Shown: positions 1-13,233 of the stretch, in pieces | Layout: each line of letters starts with the position of its first letter | Position numbering within the stretch: the stretch's first letter is position 1 | Source: Xestospongia bergquistia | Lineage: Eukaryota > Porifera > Demospongiae > Haplosclerida > Petrosiidae | Length of the DNA: 64,000 bases | NCBI GenBank assembly: GCA_963965975.1 | Contig: OZ014419.1 | Coordinates: 1,674,001-1,738,000 of the forward strand | Direction of reading: 5' to 3' | Position numbers and translations under genes: made by a program | Notes under the pieces: model-generated | What the model was told of the DNA's origin: nothing | Seen by the model: the letters and a program-made list of their open reading frames with translations, nothing else | Database searches by the model: none

Positions 1-67
1 GTATGATGACATATATGTGTCTTCTTACTCCTTATAAGTATAAAATAAATGTACTTTATCTATTTAG

Positions 68-855
68 ATTCTGGATATCCTCTGTCGTATATTGCAAACA
101 GAATCTATTCCAGCTTGTCAAGCATGGCTTCAATCATCTTCAGATTCTGGTATGCTAATATAAAAATACTTGTTATGTTTGTCATTTTGTGGACATAACA
201 TAATATTAATATAAATAATATCACATTTTTATTAGCTGAAGAGTTGACAATGAATTTCATGTTATTTCAATAATGCCACTGATCTCCTTTCATTCTTTCT
301 ACAGAAAAGAATATTGTACTAAATATGCTGAGAATGGCAGCCACTGGGGAGATCGATCCCTACCCAACACGCCCACAAACACATCATTCAAACTATCACT
401 ATGTTTGGAAACCAACATTAACTTCACAAGAACCAGAGCAGTCGTCCTATGATTTCCAAATAAATAATGGAGAAACAAGTGACTTGGATGCCAATACTCC
501 ATTTAAGTTACCCAAACATGACACAATCATTCAAACAGCACGATCTCGTTTATCTTCCCGACAAAGTGACCGCTCCTTCCATGACCAGTTACAAAATGAG
601 TTGGACCATCAAGCCAATACCTTGAGACACCTACACAGTCGTCATCGTTCATCTTCTCTATCAAACAGACCTATATCTAATGGATTAAAGGGACTGGCAT
701 CACAACAAAGCTCACGTCCAAGATCTCGCAGTGCAGGTCACTTTCGTACTATTTGTGAAGATCCTTTCCTCCCTCCACCTCCAATAAAAGTCTCAGCAAC
801 AAGAGAAAAAATTCAAGAAGGATCAAGTGGGAGGTCACGCTATGCAGCACATTAA
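68..855 (+). CDS. 3' end of an unrecognised gene (two exons)
   Basis: The last two exons of a gene that enters from the left edge. Exon 68-149 follows a tatttag acceptor and encodes a short, probably helical stretch (ILDILCRILQTESIPACQAW...). It ends with a gtatgc donor in phase 1. The final exon, 305-855, continues in frame and stops at TAA 853-855. The C-terminal 150 or so residues are Ser, Gln, Arg and His rich, of low complexity and probably disordered, with a proline run (PFLPPPP) near the end. I do not recognise the family. An ATG at 325 gives an open stretch alone, but the upstream splice-compatible exon makes 325 an internal methionine. The start and most of the protein lie outside the window. 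Confidence 0.65.
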
Positions 856-997
856 ACTCTTATAAGATTATTGTTTTGTGCTTTGAAATTATTTTACAAA
901 AAATCCATTTACAGTTAAACATAGCAAATAGTTAGTTGTAATTTTTAAAACATGTATATGTAAATTCGTTTCATGTTCAAATTAAACTTGATCCTCA

Positions 998-2518
998 TTA
1001 AGGAACAGGTATACCTTCCTGCTCTTCTCCTAATTTTTCTTGCTGTTCTTCTTTGCGTTTTCCTAATTGTTGGTCTTGTTGTTCTTGTTTGTGCTCTTCT
1101 CCTAATTGTTCTTGCTGTCCTTGTTTGTTCTCTCCTCTTAATGTCTTTGGTACTGATGAGTTAGGTTCATGAGAATTCTGAGGGAAGGAACATTGTCTTA
1201 TACATTCTTGTCTAGAGAAAAAGAGAGAGATTAAGTTTTGTCTTGTTTGCAGTGAACAAGGCTATGTATCTGTGCATAGGTAATATGAAAACATCTTCCT
1301 ACTAAAAATTGAAAAAAGGGGCAGCAGCCTCTGTATAACTTAGGGAAGTACAAGCACCCCATAAATTCATTGCAGTGATTTTATAAAGAGACACATTCTA
1401 TTGTACAGCATGACTCACAGGCTGGACTGAGCTTTCTTCAATTCTGACTGGCATGATGTGCTTTCAGAGGACCTACTAATACACTTAGATAACTCAGCCC
1501 GAACCATTTTCAATTGAGACTGCATGGTGTCAACATCTGTTTGAGTTTTACTGTTTGCATCTAATGAGAGAAGAACCTATTATTACAGAGCAGATAAAGA
1601 GTATTTTGTTAGTCCATGCACAAGTATGGCCTCTAGAGATAACGTCTTCGTTCTATAATTAAATTATAGAATAAGAAATTGTACCTTTTAATTGAGTAAG
1701 TTGCTCTTCATTACTGAGCTATATAAAAGAATTATGTCAAAAAATGAAGATTGGCAAAACTTACTAGCTCTTTTTTGACATCCTCCCGTTCTTTGTTGCA
1801 TTGTGCAATCTGTTTGTCTTTATTATCTATTTCTTTATCTCCAACAAGAAGTTGATCCTCACACCTGAACATGAAGGAGGGTAGGATGACTTATGAGTGA
1901 TCTGATTTTGTCATACTTGTTGATTTGAGTTCGAAAGTTACTCATTTGTTGTTGCATATTTTTGATTTTTTGATCTTGATCTACCAGTTTTTGATTTAGT
2001 GCTTCTTGCACTACAGTGGCTTGTTTCTATCAAAGGTTATGTAATTGAATATGGCTATAAACATCTTCATTAATTGAAATAACATTTTTACCAACAGATC
2101 ACTTATACATTGTAACCACACCCACTACAGTGGCTTGTTTCTATCAAGGGTTATGTAATTGAATATGGCTACAAACATCTTCGTTAATTGAAATAACATT
2201 TTTACCAACAGATCACTTTATACATTATAACCACACCCACACAGTGTCTACCTACCTACCAGTATCTAGCATGTAGGTTGTAATTGTGATATTAAATTAC
2301 ATTGTAGTCAAATTTATTTTAGTATACTATAACAAAATTTAACAGATATACATAATTATACTAGTATCATGTTTTACTTTGTTAATCCTTAATTCTTCAC
2401 GGAATGTTGCCAATTCTGATCGTTTCATAAGATATAAAACAGATATAAGTGCAAGGATCAAGAGAATTACAACCAATGTAATACGAATTGCTTTCTCTCC
2501 TCCTCTTGACGACTGCAT
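998..2518 (-). CDS. Golgi-type II membrane coiled-coil protein (GOLM1/GOLM2-like)
   Basis: Six exons on the minus strand, reading downstream: 2378-2518, 1917-2026, 1765-1864, 1685-1718, 1419-1560, 998-1211. They join in frame to 741 bases (246 residues). Start is ATG 2516-2518 and stop TAA 998-1000. The N-terminus is a short cytoplasmic piece (MQSSRGGEKAIR) followed by one hydrophobic helix of about 20 residues (ITLVVILLILALISVLYLM). The rest is a Gln/Lys/Glu-rich coiled coil with isolated cysteines (KCEDQL, IAQCNKE) and a very Gln/Glu-rich tail (EEQQEKLGEEQEG). Signal-anchor plus lumenal coiled coil plus acidic tail is the layout of GOLM1/GP73 and GOLM2/CASC4. Sequence identity is too low by eye to choose a member, so the assignment is by architecture. 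A segment duplication covers the acceptor of exon 2. Confidence 0.7.
2011..2238. repeat. 114-bp tandem duplication across a 3' splice site
   Basis: The block starting ctacagtggcttgtttctat at 2011 recurs at 2125 with only a few differences, both running on into the text ending accacacccac. On the minus strand it holds the first ~16 bases of exon 2 of the coiled-coil gene, its acceptor and the upstream intron. The duplicate therefore offers a second, decoy acceptor upstream of the used one. Confidence 0.85.
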
Positions 2519-3279
2519 CCCTATAACAGAGACAACTGTAACGCCTTAATTTACAAGATGTTTATACAACCATTAGTGAGACAGTTATGCCTTTAGGTTT
2601 ATTGTCCAGTTTAGATCAATACTAGCAATTGTATTTATTAAGTTTAAATAGTTCTGATTTAATTTCAGTGATTTTGAGCTTTACCAAATAAACTTATAAC
2701 AATTATTATTGAAGTTATTATAGTAACTTTTTGTAGTCACTAAATAATGCCATATAATGTTAATAGTAGGCAAAAGGCTAACCAAATTATGGTTGTGTCT
2801 ACATGTCATACTACATCATTATTACATCATCAATATCCTTCTCGTTGGAACTAAAATGGCAAACGCTATTTATAGAAGTGTATCTACTATTTATAGAACA
2901 TATAATGGAGGCCTCAAGGTGTGCACATAAAAAGTAGGAGTGGTTACTAGTTAGCTGATATATATTGATAAGAGGGTGGAAGCATATGCAAACACATCGA
3001 TCACAACTCAAATAATTAGTACAATCTGATTCTAACACATGAAACTATGTTCTTGGTCATGTACTTAAACTGACAATTAATGGAACGCCTGTGACAGTTG
3101 AGAGATATTAAGATAACTTACTAATTAGTGGTCGAACTGCTCTAATATGAGGAGGGTGGAAAGAGTACAGGGTCAATCCCTATTCATGTTCTAATTAATA
3201 TGTTCCAAGGTCACGTGAGCGAACTTAAGGGTGTTACCATATATGGTATTAGCCACACCTTTGTCATTTTTGAGTTGGC
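2519..3279. other. Gene-free interval
   Basis: Divergent spacer between the coiled-coil membrane gene (-) and the PTEN side (+). It should hold the promoter of the former. AT-rich, no splice-compatible coding block, no repeat family seen. Confidence 0.5.
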
Positions 3280-3473
3280 ATGGCGGAAGTAGGTGAGTTA
3301 CTTTTTGTCTCCTGTAGTGGCTTTGTCTACTAGTAAAGTAGTACTAAGAGAAAAAGAACCAAAGAAATAGTATCAATCAATTTCTCTGTTTTGGTTTGTC
3401 TCTGTAGATCGCTGCGAGTGAATTCTCAACAAGGCAGTCTCGTACAGGCAATTCTGAGTGTCTGTATTTCTAA
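3280..3473 (+). other. Possible tiny spliced gene or 5' exons upstream of PTEN
   Basis: ATG 3280 sits in a good initiation context (ggcATGGCG). Three short blocks, 3280-3292, 3318-3337 and 3408-3473, have GT..AG borders and join in frame to a 32-residue product (MAEVVALSTSK then IAASEFSTRQS...) ending at TAA 3471-3473. I recognise no family. The same blocks could be untranslated leader exons of PTEN, which begins 2 kb downstream, or chance. Other gt/ag pairs nearby (donor at 3532) show the pattern is not unique. Confidence 0.25.
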
Positions 3474-5342
3474 TAATCCTTGTATTGTCTCCTAAAGCTG
3501 TGCTCTGTCTACAGGGCACCTAGAGGTGAGCAGAATACTATAGTAATATTAAATTACACTGCAGTTAATGCTAGTATGTGAGTAGAGTGTTTAGAAGATT
3601 TTTTGTATGTACTGATCAAAATATTACATGAGGATGGAAGGATAGATTTTTCATCTCTTGCAACTCATTTAGTGATTCTTTATTGGGAATATAAATGTCT
3701 GTATTATTTCCTCTAATTTCACATCAAACTACAAAGAACCGTACTTATCCTTCTTGTCTAACAGTGTTCCTGTAGTTATTACAAGTTTTAAAATGTTTTG
3801 GTTTTTGTAATGTCCAGTGTGTTTTCAATTTTATGTTTTGATATACCATCTGCTTCAATAACATAGTTAATTGCAGTCATTACTAATAGATGGAATATCT
3901 TAATACATGACGACAATAAAACTTAAGTTGTTCACTTTTTATGGTCCATTATTTACTATAGTAAAACTTTGGTACCTTGAAAATTGTCCTTAGCATAGAG
4001 GTCTTTTCAATAGAGAGTATTAGTATGGGATTAGTGTGTATCTGTTGTAGTTCAGAGTACTCTAATAATGTCCATAGAGTATAATACAATATAGTTACTG
4101 ACTACTTGTTATAGAACTGTGTCAATGTACCATCCAACTATGATTTCATTGACTATGGTAACTGTGATGTATGAGTGGGTTAAAAGGTGGACCACCCATC
4201 TCCACATAAAGAGAACAGCTTATCTCTTCAAGAGAGAGAATTTGCTGTGTCAATATGGTCATTGTATACACTACACTGTATTTGTGTGTAGGTACTAATA
4301 TATGTGTTAGAATAGAGTTAAGTATATGCTATCTGTGTAAAGTGTCTCACAACCAAAATAACTGTTAAAAACTTCATTATGTATAGAAATAGAACTGGTC
4401 TATTAACTGTACTGACTAGCACATAAATGTTATTTCTGTTAATATTATAGCCAGAATTGCATTTCTAACACAGTCTCTCTATCACAAATGCATATCTTTA
4501 TTAATTTCAGACCTTAGTTGCTCATATTACAAGCCTGTCACTTTTGCCAGCTCAAAGTGTTGTGATAAGTAATGTTTGTTATGTTAGTGTTGATATAGTT
4601 ACTAAATGTCATATTGAGTGCAGTTTGTCAAGTCATCTTCAGTGGCAGTGAATGTTCTTGATGTCCTTATAAGCTTATATCTGTACAATAGTCACATGAC
4701 ATCAATCAATCTTGTCTATTAAAGCAGTATTTCAAAATACCTTGTGTCTTCAAATATGCTGACGTTGCTGTTACCTATTCTTAGAACATTTTAAATGGCA
4801 TCCAATTGTAATGATATCAGGCCTTGTGAAGTTTCTCTCAATTGCTGAGCTGGTAATGAGCTCACATGCCATTCATTGCAATAATGTATACATATTAAAT
4901 AGATAGTTGTCTTTCTATTTCCATTGGCTCTCTTCATTATGTCAATTATATGTTGATCAAATTGTGTGATTGATGGCCTAGTTGAATGTAAAATGTTCAT
5001 TTACCTGCTCCAACAACAGGGTATGGTACACTTAGTTGCTGGTGACTAATATCCAAACCTTTTATTCTAGTAGAATAATGACACATATATTTTTATGGTT
5101 ACCAACTCTATTAGGAAATTGAAAATACACATGATATACTATTTGAAGTGGCTCATTGTCCTTTTATAAAAAAAATTGGTAGCCAATCTAGTTTCTGTTC
5201 TAATCTGTATCCTCTCATAAAATTGTAAGGAATGCTACATCATATGTAAGTATATGGGGGATACTTCCTATATTTCCCTGTAGTAACTACAGTACTAATG
5301 TTTGACAGTTTGATAAGGAAAATTCCCATGTGTAGTGTATTA
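3474..5342. other. Gene-free interval upstream of PTEN
   Basis: About 1.9 kb with no convincing coding exon on either strand. It may hold leader exons or promoter elements of PTEN; none can be identified by eye. Confidence 0.4.
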
Positions 5343-5352
5343 CCTCTCTCTT

Positions 5353-5436
<84 letters not shown>
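5343..5436. repeat. (CT)n microsatellite before the PTEN start codon
   Basis: Almost uninterrupted CT dinucleotides ending 30 bases upstream of the PTEN ATG at 5467. The long open frames through it (Ser/Leu repeats) are an effect of the repeat. If a leader exon is spliced here, the tract would be its polypyrimidine run, with the acag at 5449-5452 as a possible acceptor. Confidence 0.9.
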
Positions 5437-5438
<2 letters not shown>

Positions 5439-5466
5439 GTGCATGTGCACACAGTGGTCCATGAAC

Positions 5467-8700
<3,234 letters not shown>

Positions 8701-9287
8701 AGAGGTAAGGAGATTGGACATTGATTTGATATATTCGTATTGATACCAGTATAATATTTGTATAATGTATTGTCACTGAGTTTTAAATTGTTCTTAGAAT
8801 TACTCTCTCTCTCTCACACACACACACATCAACTTCTAGAAGATACAACACCATAATGTTATATTTTGGTTTAAAATTAACTTATTATTAAAAAATTAAT
8901 TCCCTTTTCACTTTCATGCTTGTTGTCTTTCTCGGTACTCTTTTTTGTTGATTGGTATATTCTTTCTTTGTGTGTATATATAATGATGTTTACTTGTTGT
9001 TAGTGTATATGAGTGTTTATATGTGTCTATCTAACAAAGGCAACATGTTCCTTTCTTTCTCTTTTGTTTTAAAATTAAATATTATGTATTTTAGTGTTAA
9101 TTTATTTCTTTTATACTCTATTATGTACATGCACTTTAGTAAAACGAAATCATAACTTTAGTCATAGTAATATGATGTTAATATAGTTGACAATATACGT
9201 TCATGTACTTGTGACTAGGGATGCCATTTTAGAACAGTTTATAATCAAGGAACAGGTAACTAGTGTGTGTCTGTCAGTAATCTGTTG
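8701..9287. other. PTEN 3' side and spacer
   Basis: Contains a short CT then CA run (8803-8828) and AT-rich sequence. It presumably includes the PTEN 3' untranslated region. No further coding signal seen. Confidence 0.5.
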
Positions 9288-10067
9288 TCAGATTTTCACC
9301 ATTGGCTTCAGTTTTAGACTCGTTCGTTTCAGAATAATATCTTTCTTGTTTCTGTTTGTATCATCCTCTTCATTTTCAGTTTCATATTGGATATTAGTTT
9401 CAGTTTCATATCCACTATAATCAGTGTTGCTATTGGGCTCAGTATCATAGTCATAGCCACTAGACTTAGTATCATAATTAAGACCTTTCTCTACAGTATG
9501 AGTTTTAGTCCAAGCTTTGTCATTATTTTTAGATTCAAAGTATTGTAATGTATTGTTTGTTTCACTTACAATCTCAGACACTTCGTTTTCTAAATCATTT
9601 TTCTGGGAGCAAACTGTTATTTGATTTTTGGCCTTATTACTAACAACATCCAGTATACAACAATAATTGTTTGTATCAAAACCCAATATTATTGAAGAAA
9701 ATTTCCAGAGCATATAAACCTCCATCACATAAAGCATTCTTAGTATCTCCATGTTACATGCCTACTGCTCAGATCAGGTGACGACATAGTATCATACACA
9801 AAAACTGGTATAGTAATTGCCTTACTTCATAACTAGATTGCTTCTTAAGTAAAAGCAATTTTCATGTGGTAGATGCACAGATTGGACTTCTTGTATCAAG
9901 TTCCAGGCATCTTTCCTGCTGTTGGAAAATGAGTTGCACTGTAGACACTTCAAAGGACTCAAATTGAAAGAATTTGTTTGTACTTGTATTTCTTTAGGTT
10001 GAGTGATTGATTGTTGAGTGTCTACTAGGTGGAAGATAGCAAGGCCCTTAGGACCAGGTATTATCAT
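9288..10067 (-). CDS. Unrecognised acidic, Tyr/Asp/Thr-rich protein
   Basis: Two open blocks on the minus strand. The upstream one, 9822-10067, begins MIIPGPKGLAIFHLVDTQQS and contains a CLQCNSF motif. The downstream one, ~9288-9765, ends with repetitive acidic text (YDYDTEPNSNTDY, YETETNIQYETENEEDD) and a basic tail. Composition of the second block is far from random and supports real coding. The join is unsure: the block ends near a gtaagg at 9830, but the frame that keeps both open needs the weaker gttatg donor at 9837-9842 and the acceptor near 9766. The first exon may also begin further upstream, since an ag precedes the first ATG. No family recognised. Confidence 0.45.
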
Positions 10068-10403
10068 TACTTGGAGATATTATAGGTAGACTAGTTTAAT
10101 AAGTTGTATTGGTTACTATGGTTCGTACCTTATTAGATGTGCTAGAGTAAGGACCATAATATGCGATGTCTTATTAAGTGGGATATTTCATAAGACTAAT
10201 TAATTAGGTTATTTGATGCCACCATTCCAATGACTTATATAGCTCATGTATCATTTTAATTAATGACTTTGTTGCTCTCGTTTTTTATTTTTATTAATGT
10301 ATATAGAAATAATAGCCTAAAATAAATATATCTTTATAATATATTAATAAGTAACACAATTGATTTCTGTATATACAGTACAAGTCACTGTAGGACTCTT
10401 GCT
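10068..10403. other. Short intergenic spacer
   Basis: AT-rich; upstream of the acidic gene and downstream of the secreted Ser/His-rich gene, both on minus. Nothing else seen. Confidence 0.5.
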
Positions 10404-11018
10404 TTAATCACTATCACTGCTACTGGTGCTGCTGGTGCTGCTGGTGCTGCTGGTGCTACTGGTGCTGCTGGTGCTGCTGGTGCTGGTGGTGGTATCAGAA
10501 TCCTGTACTCTCTTAGCTTCTTTTCTTCCATGATGATGTCCATAATGATGTCCATGATGATCATGATGACCTTTTCCACGATGCCCTTCTTTTCCATGAT
10601 GTCCTTTTTTCCCATGATGACCTTTTTTTCCATGTTGATCATCACTACTGCTACTGCTGGACTCACTGCTGCTGCTACTACTGCTGGACTCACTGCTGCT
10701 GCTGCTACTGCTGGACTCACTGCTACTAGAGCTGCTGGACTCATCACTGCTACTAGAGCTGCTGGACTCATCACTGCTACTAGAGCTGCTGGACTCACTG
10801 CTGCTGCTACTGGTATCACTGCTGCTGCCTTTTCTCCTTTTTCTCTCTCTCTTAGGAAGGGGAGAGCATAGTTGGCAGTCTATCTTTATTGTATCAACCT
10901 CAGAAAAGGAATCTGTGTGCAGAGCTATTGCACTCTCCTTTGTTTTGTGTGCTGAACAATACACAACAAAAGTGAAAAGGAGCAGTGAACCAACTACTGC
11001 AAACACTAAACGATTCAT
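10404..11018 (-). CDS. Secreted Ser/Asp- and His/Lys/Gly-rich low-complexity protein
   Basis: Single exon, 204 residues, ATG 11016-11018, stop TAA 10404-10406. Residues 1-23 are a clean signal peptide (hydrophobic core LVFAVVGSLLLFTFVVYCSA). A short unique part follows with two cysteines (DCQLCSPLPK) and a basic, cleavage-like stretch (KRERKRRKG). Then come about 60 residues of Ser runs punctuated by DE or E (SSSSSSSDE units), a His/Gly/Lys block (HGKKGHHGKKGHHGK, HHDHHGHHYGHHHG) and a TSS-repeat tail ending SSDSD. Ser runs beside acids are casein-kinase/Fam20-type phosphorylation targets. Secreted, highly phosphorylatable plus polycationic proteins are typical of mineral-organising matrices (phosphophoryn, silaffin, the His-rich sponge protein glassin). 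A role in spicule silica or extracellular matrix is inference from composition only. The ATG-based start is fixed by the signal peptide. Confidence 0.8.
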   Translation of the reverse strand: MNRLVFAVVGSLLLFTFVVYCSAHKTKESAIALHTDSFSEVDTIKIDCQLCSPLPKRERKRRKGSSSDTSSSSSESSSSSSSDESSSSSSSDESSSSSSSESSSSSSSSESSSSSSSSESSSSSSDDQHGKKGHHGKKGHHGKEGHRGKGHHDHHGHHYGHHHGRKEAKRVQDSDTTTSTSSTSSTSSTSSTSSTSSTSSSDSD

Positions 11019-11614
11019 GTCTATGAAATATGAAAAAAAAGGAACATATCACCCACATTTTAACAATAAATCATACCTTGTGACAGTTCAGTTGGCTTTA
11101 ACTTTAGAAGTGACCAAAAGATCTTACAGTTCAGACTTTCTTGGTACTTTGTATCACTGACTCAACTTGATCAGTTCAACAATGATTCATCAATGATTGT
11201 ATCTTATTTATATAAGTCAGCAAAACAATCCAAGAGGCGATCATTAACTACCGTCATGTTCCCTTTTCAATCTGTTATTTTACAGATGTTTTTCCTGTAA
11301 TAGTGACAAGGAGCTGTTCTAATTGAGGAAGGGAGGAACATTTAGTGTACTACCCAACCTTCTAAAGCAGCTGTGATAGTGACTGCTAGATAATTACATT
11401 AAATGCCATTTATCCTTGTCATTGTGCTCAGTTGTACTCTTCTATATAGTAGTGTATACTGTCAACAAATTATTATGGTAGACAAAAAGTGAACTGCATC
11501 GATAATAAAGTACATTTTGCAAGGGACTATAATTTCCCATTAAAAATATATAATAAATAAAAAGGAAAAGTCATGTATTGTTTTTAGAGATCATTTGTTG
11601 CCAAAATGAAAGGT
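11019..11614. other. Intergenic spacer with likely promoter of the secreted protein
   Basis: The 5' flank of the Ser/His-rich gene and the 3' flank of the sulfotransferase, both on minus. No repeats or coding blocks seen. Confidence 0.5.
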
Positions 11615-12970
11615 TTACATAGACCAGTCTAATTGTCTCCAATCTAATAGTTTCAATAAGGCATCATTGAAAGGAGCATAAAGAGAAAGGAGCGTTTGAC
11701 GATCTTCAGAACTAAGATAATGCTGCGGTAGAAATGGTTTAAATCCTTGATTGTATACTTTTGAAGTAATTTCTTGTAATACTGAATTGTCTAACGGTTT
11801 TAGACCCAAAAAACTGAGAACTTGTCGAAGTATAAGAACTGGATTATTAAACATCTCTTCACTGTTAATAAAGAGAATACTTTCCTTAGGAAAATTACAG
11901 AGCCAATTCATTACTAAAACATAATAAAGACCTTCATAAAACATACTTTGACAGCACTCGAATAAACAACGCAATGTGTACCAATTGGATGACTTTGTCG
12001 GAAAAGAAAGACTTTTTTTGTTCAGAGCTTTCTCTAAAATTTTAATTTCTTTTTTTGTTTGCTCTTGAATTGATGAATAATTGGTATAATGTTGGTAGCT
12101 ATCACGTCCAATGCGCATCATGAAATTGGAGATATAACGTTGGATTGGATTTCGCAAGAGAATAATTATTTTAACTTGACCTCCACATGTTTTGAGAATT
12201 CGTACAGGTGCCATACAGTGTACCAAATTATCAACACTTGCATCTCCGCTCATTTTGCCTTTGGGAAATAGATTCAGGTACGACTTCAAGGGTATCTTTG
12301 TAAATTTTTGTGCAAAATAAAAGGTCTCACCTATCCACTTTGTCTCATTCAATCGAATCCCCATGAAATCAGGATGCTTGGAAATATATTGATACAATGA
12401 AGTAGTTCCGCCTTTTTTAGCACCAATAATAAAAACTCGAGGGCAATTACTTGTTTTCTCAATAAACATGCGCCTTTTAATTGATGTCATAATAGAATGA
12501 CGTGGGCATAATTTGAAAGGGTTAAATTTTAGGGTGGCACCATATCTTGTCAGAGTGTTGTTGTATAATGATGTAGACGGTTGTTTAATAACATTCACTA
12601 TCTTGTTAGATCTGTGTAATGTAGTGGTAATAGTGTTGACTTGTTGTTCCTTATCTGTTATATCACGTGAGTCTCTATCAGGAAGGCTGTGGTCATTTAA
12701 ATTACGATGTGAGGGATTCTTGTTGAGCGGAGGGACAACAACACCTTGATAATATTTTTTGGGCGATTTCCTGGGAGTTGTAACGTCCATTTGAAGATAG
12801 CAAAATAATGTTAGGCACAGAATGAGTAGAAAGAGAGACAGTGTAATGAAAGAGAGACGCCTCCTGGCCATTGGTGAATTAGGATCATAATAGACTGCCA
12901 TGAATTGAGAAGCAGGCGGAGTTTTGTGGGTGTGGCTGCCAAACTGTGAGTAATAGACAAAATAATACAC
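11615..12970 (-). CDS. Golgi carbohydrate sulfotransferase, type II membrane protein
   Basis: Intronless, 451 residues. The PAPS-binding 5'-phosphosulfate loop is VFIIGAKKGGTTSLY at about residue 180. The 3'-phosphate motif is seen further on as IILLRNPIQRYISNFMMR, with the conserved Arg and Ser. A hydrophobic anchor (LSFITLSLFLLILCLTLFCYL) at about residues 39-60 places the catalytic part in the Golgi lumen. It would transfer sulfate from PAPS to glycosaminoglycan or other glycans. GAKKGGTTSLY with a C-terminal LYAPFNDALLKLL resembles the CHST15/heparan-sulfate 3-O group, but the exact acceptor sugar cannot be read from sequence. The true start may be Met24 (MAVYYDP) or Met34 (MARRR), both just before the anchor; the first 23 residues look dispensable. 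Lack of introns contrasts with its neighbours and suggests an old retrocopy or an intron-poor family. Confidence 0.88.
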   Translation of the reverse strand: MYYFVYYSQFGSHTHKTPPASQFMAVYYDPNSPMARRRLSFITLSLFLLILCLTLFCYLQMDVTTPRKSPKKYYQGVVVPPLNKNPSHRNLNDHSLPDRDSRDITDKEQQVNTITTTLHRSNKIVNVIKQPSTSLYNNTLTRYGATLKFNPFKLCPRHSIMTSIKRRMFIEKTSNCPRVFIIGAKKGGTTSLYQYISKHPDFMGIRLNETKWIGETFYFAQKFTKIPLKSYLNLFPKGKMSGDASVDNLVHCMAPVRILKTCGGQVKIIILLRNPIQRYISNFMMRIGRDSYQHYTNYSSIQEQTKKEIKILEKALNKKSLSFPTKSSNWYTLRCLFECCQSMFYEGLYYVLVMNWLCNFPKESILFINSEEMFNNPVLILRQVLSFLGLKPLDNSVLQEITSKVYNQGFKPFLPQHYLSSEDRQTLLSLYAPFNDALLKLLDWRQLDWSM

Positions 12971-13054
12971 AGTTGAAGTTAGCCTCGTGGGTACGCAGTC
13001 TTTAACTCTGAAGTTGTAGAGTCTACACCAGTAATTATATATATATATATATAG

Positions 13055-13091
13055 ATATAATTTATATTATGGACCATAATATAAATTATAT
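13055..13091. repeat. Perfect AT-rich inverted repeat
   Basis: 18-base arms (13055-13072 and 13074-13091) around one central base, next to an (AT)n run. Located between the divergent sulfotransferase (-) and TMEM144 (+) starts. Could be a hairpin or cruciform; no element identified. Confidence 0.8.
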
Positions 13092-13233
13092 ATTAGTTCA
13101 CGATAATTGTTCATGATTTTCCATATCATCCTCTATGTAAACTTGACAAGCCAATTGTGCATATTGTAGGACAGTACTTTGTGGGCGTGTAACAGCAATA
13201 CCTTATGAATAATCAATATTTCCTGACTCACCA

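Noticed and set aside
973-1164. Hydrophobic plus-strand frame (Leu/Val-rich, 63 residues)
   Set aside because: Antisense of the Gln/Glu-rich last exon of the coiled-coil gene; hydrophobicity is the complement of its codons.
10385-10871. Ala/Val- and Met/Thr-rich frames overlapping the secreted Ser/His protein
   Set aside because: Alternative frames of the same trinucleotide repeats; only the frame with a signal peptide is supported.
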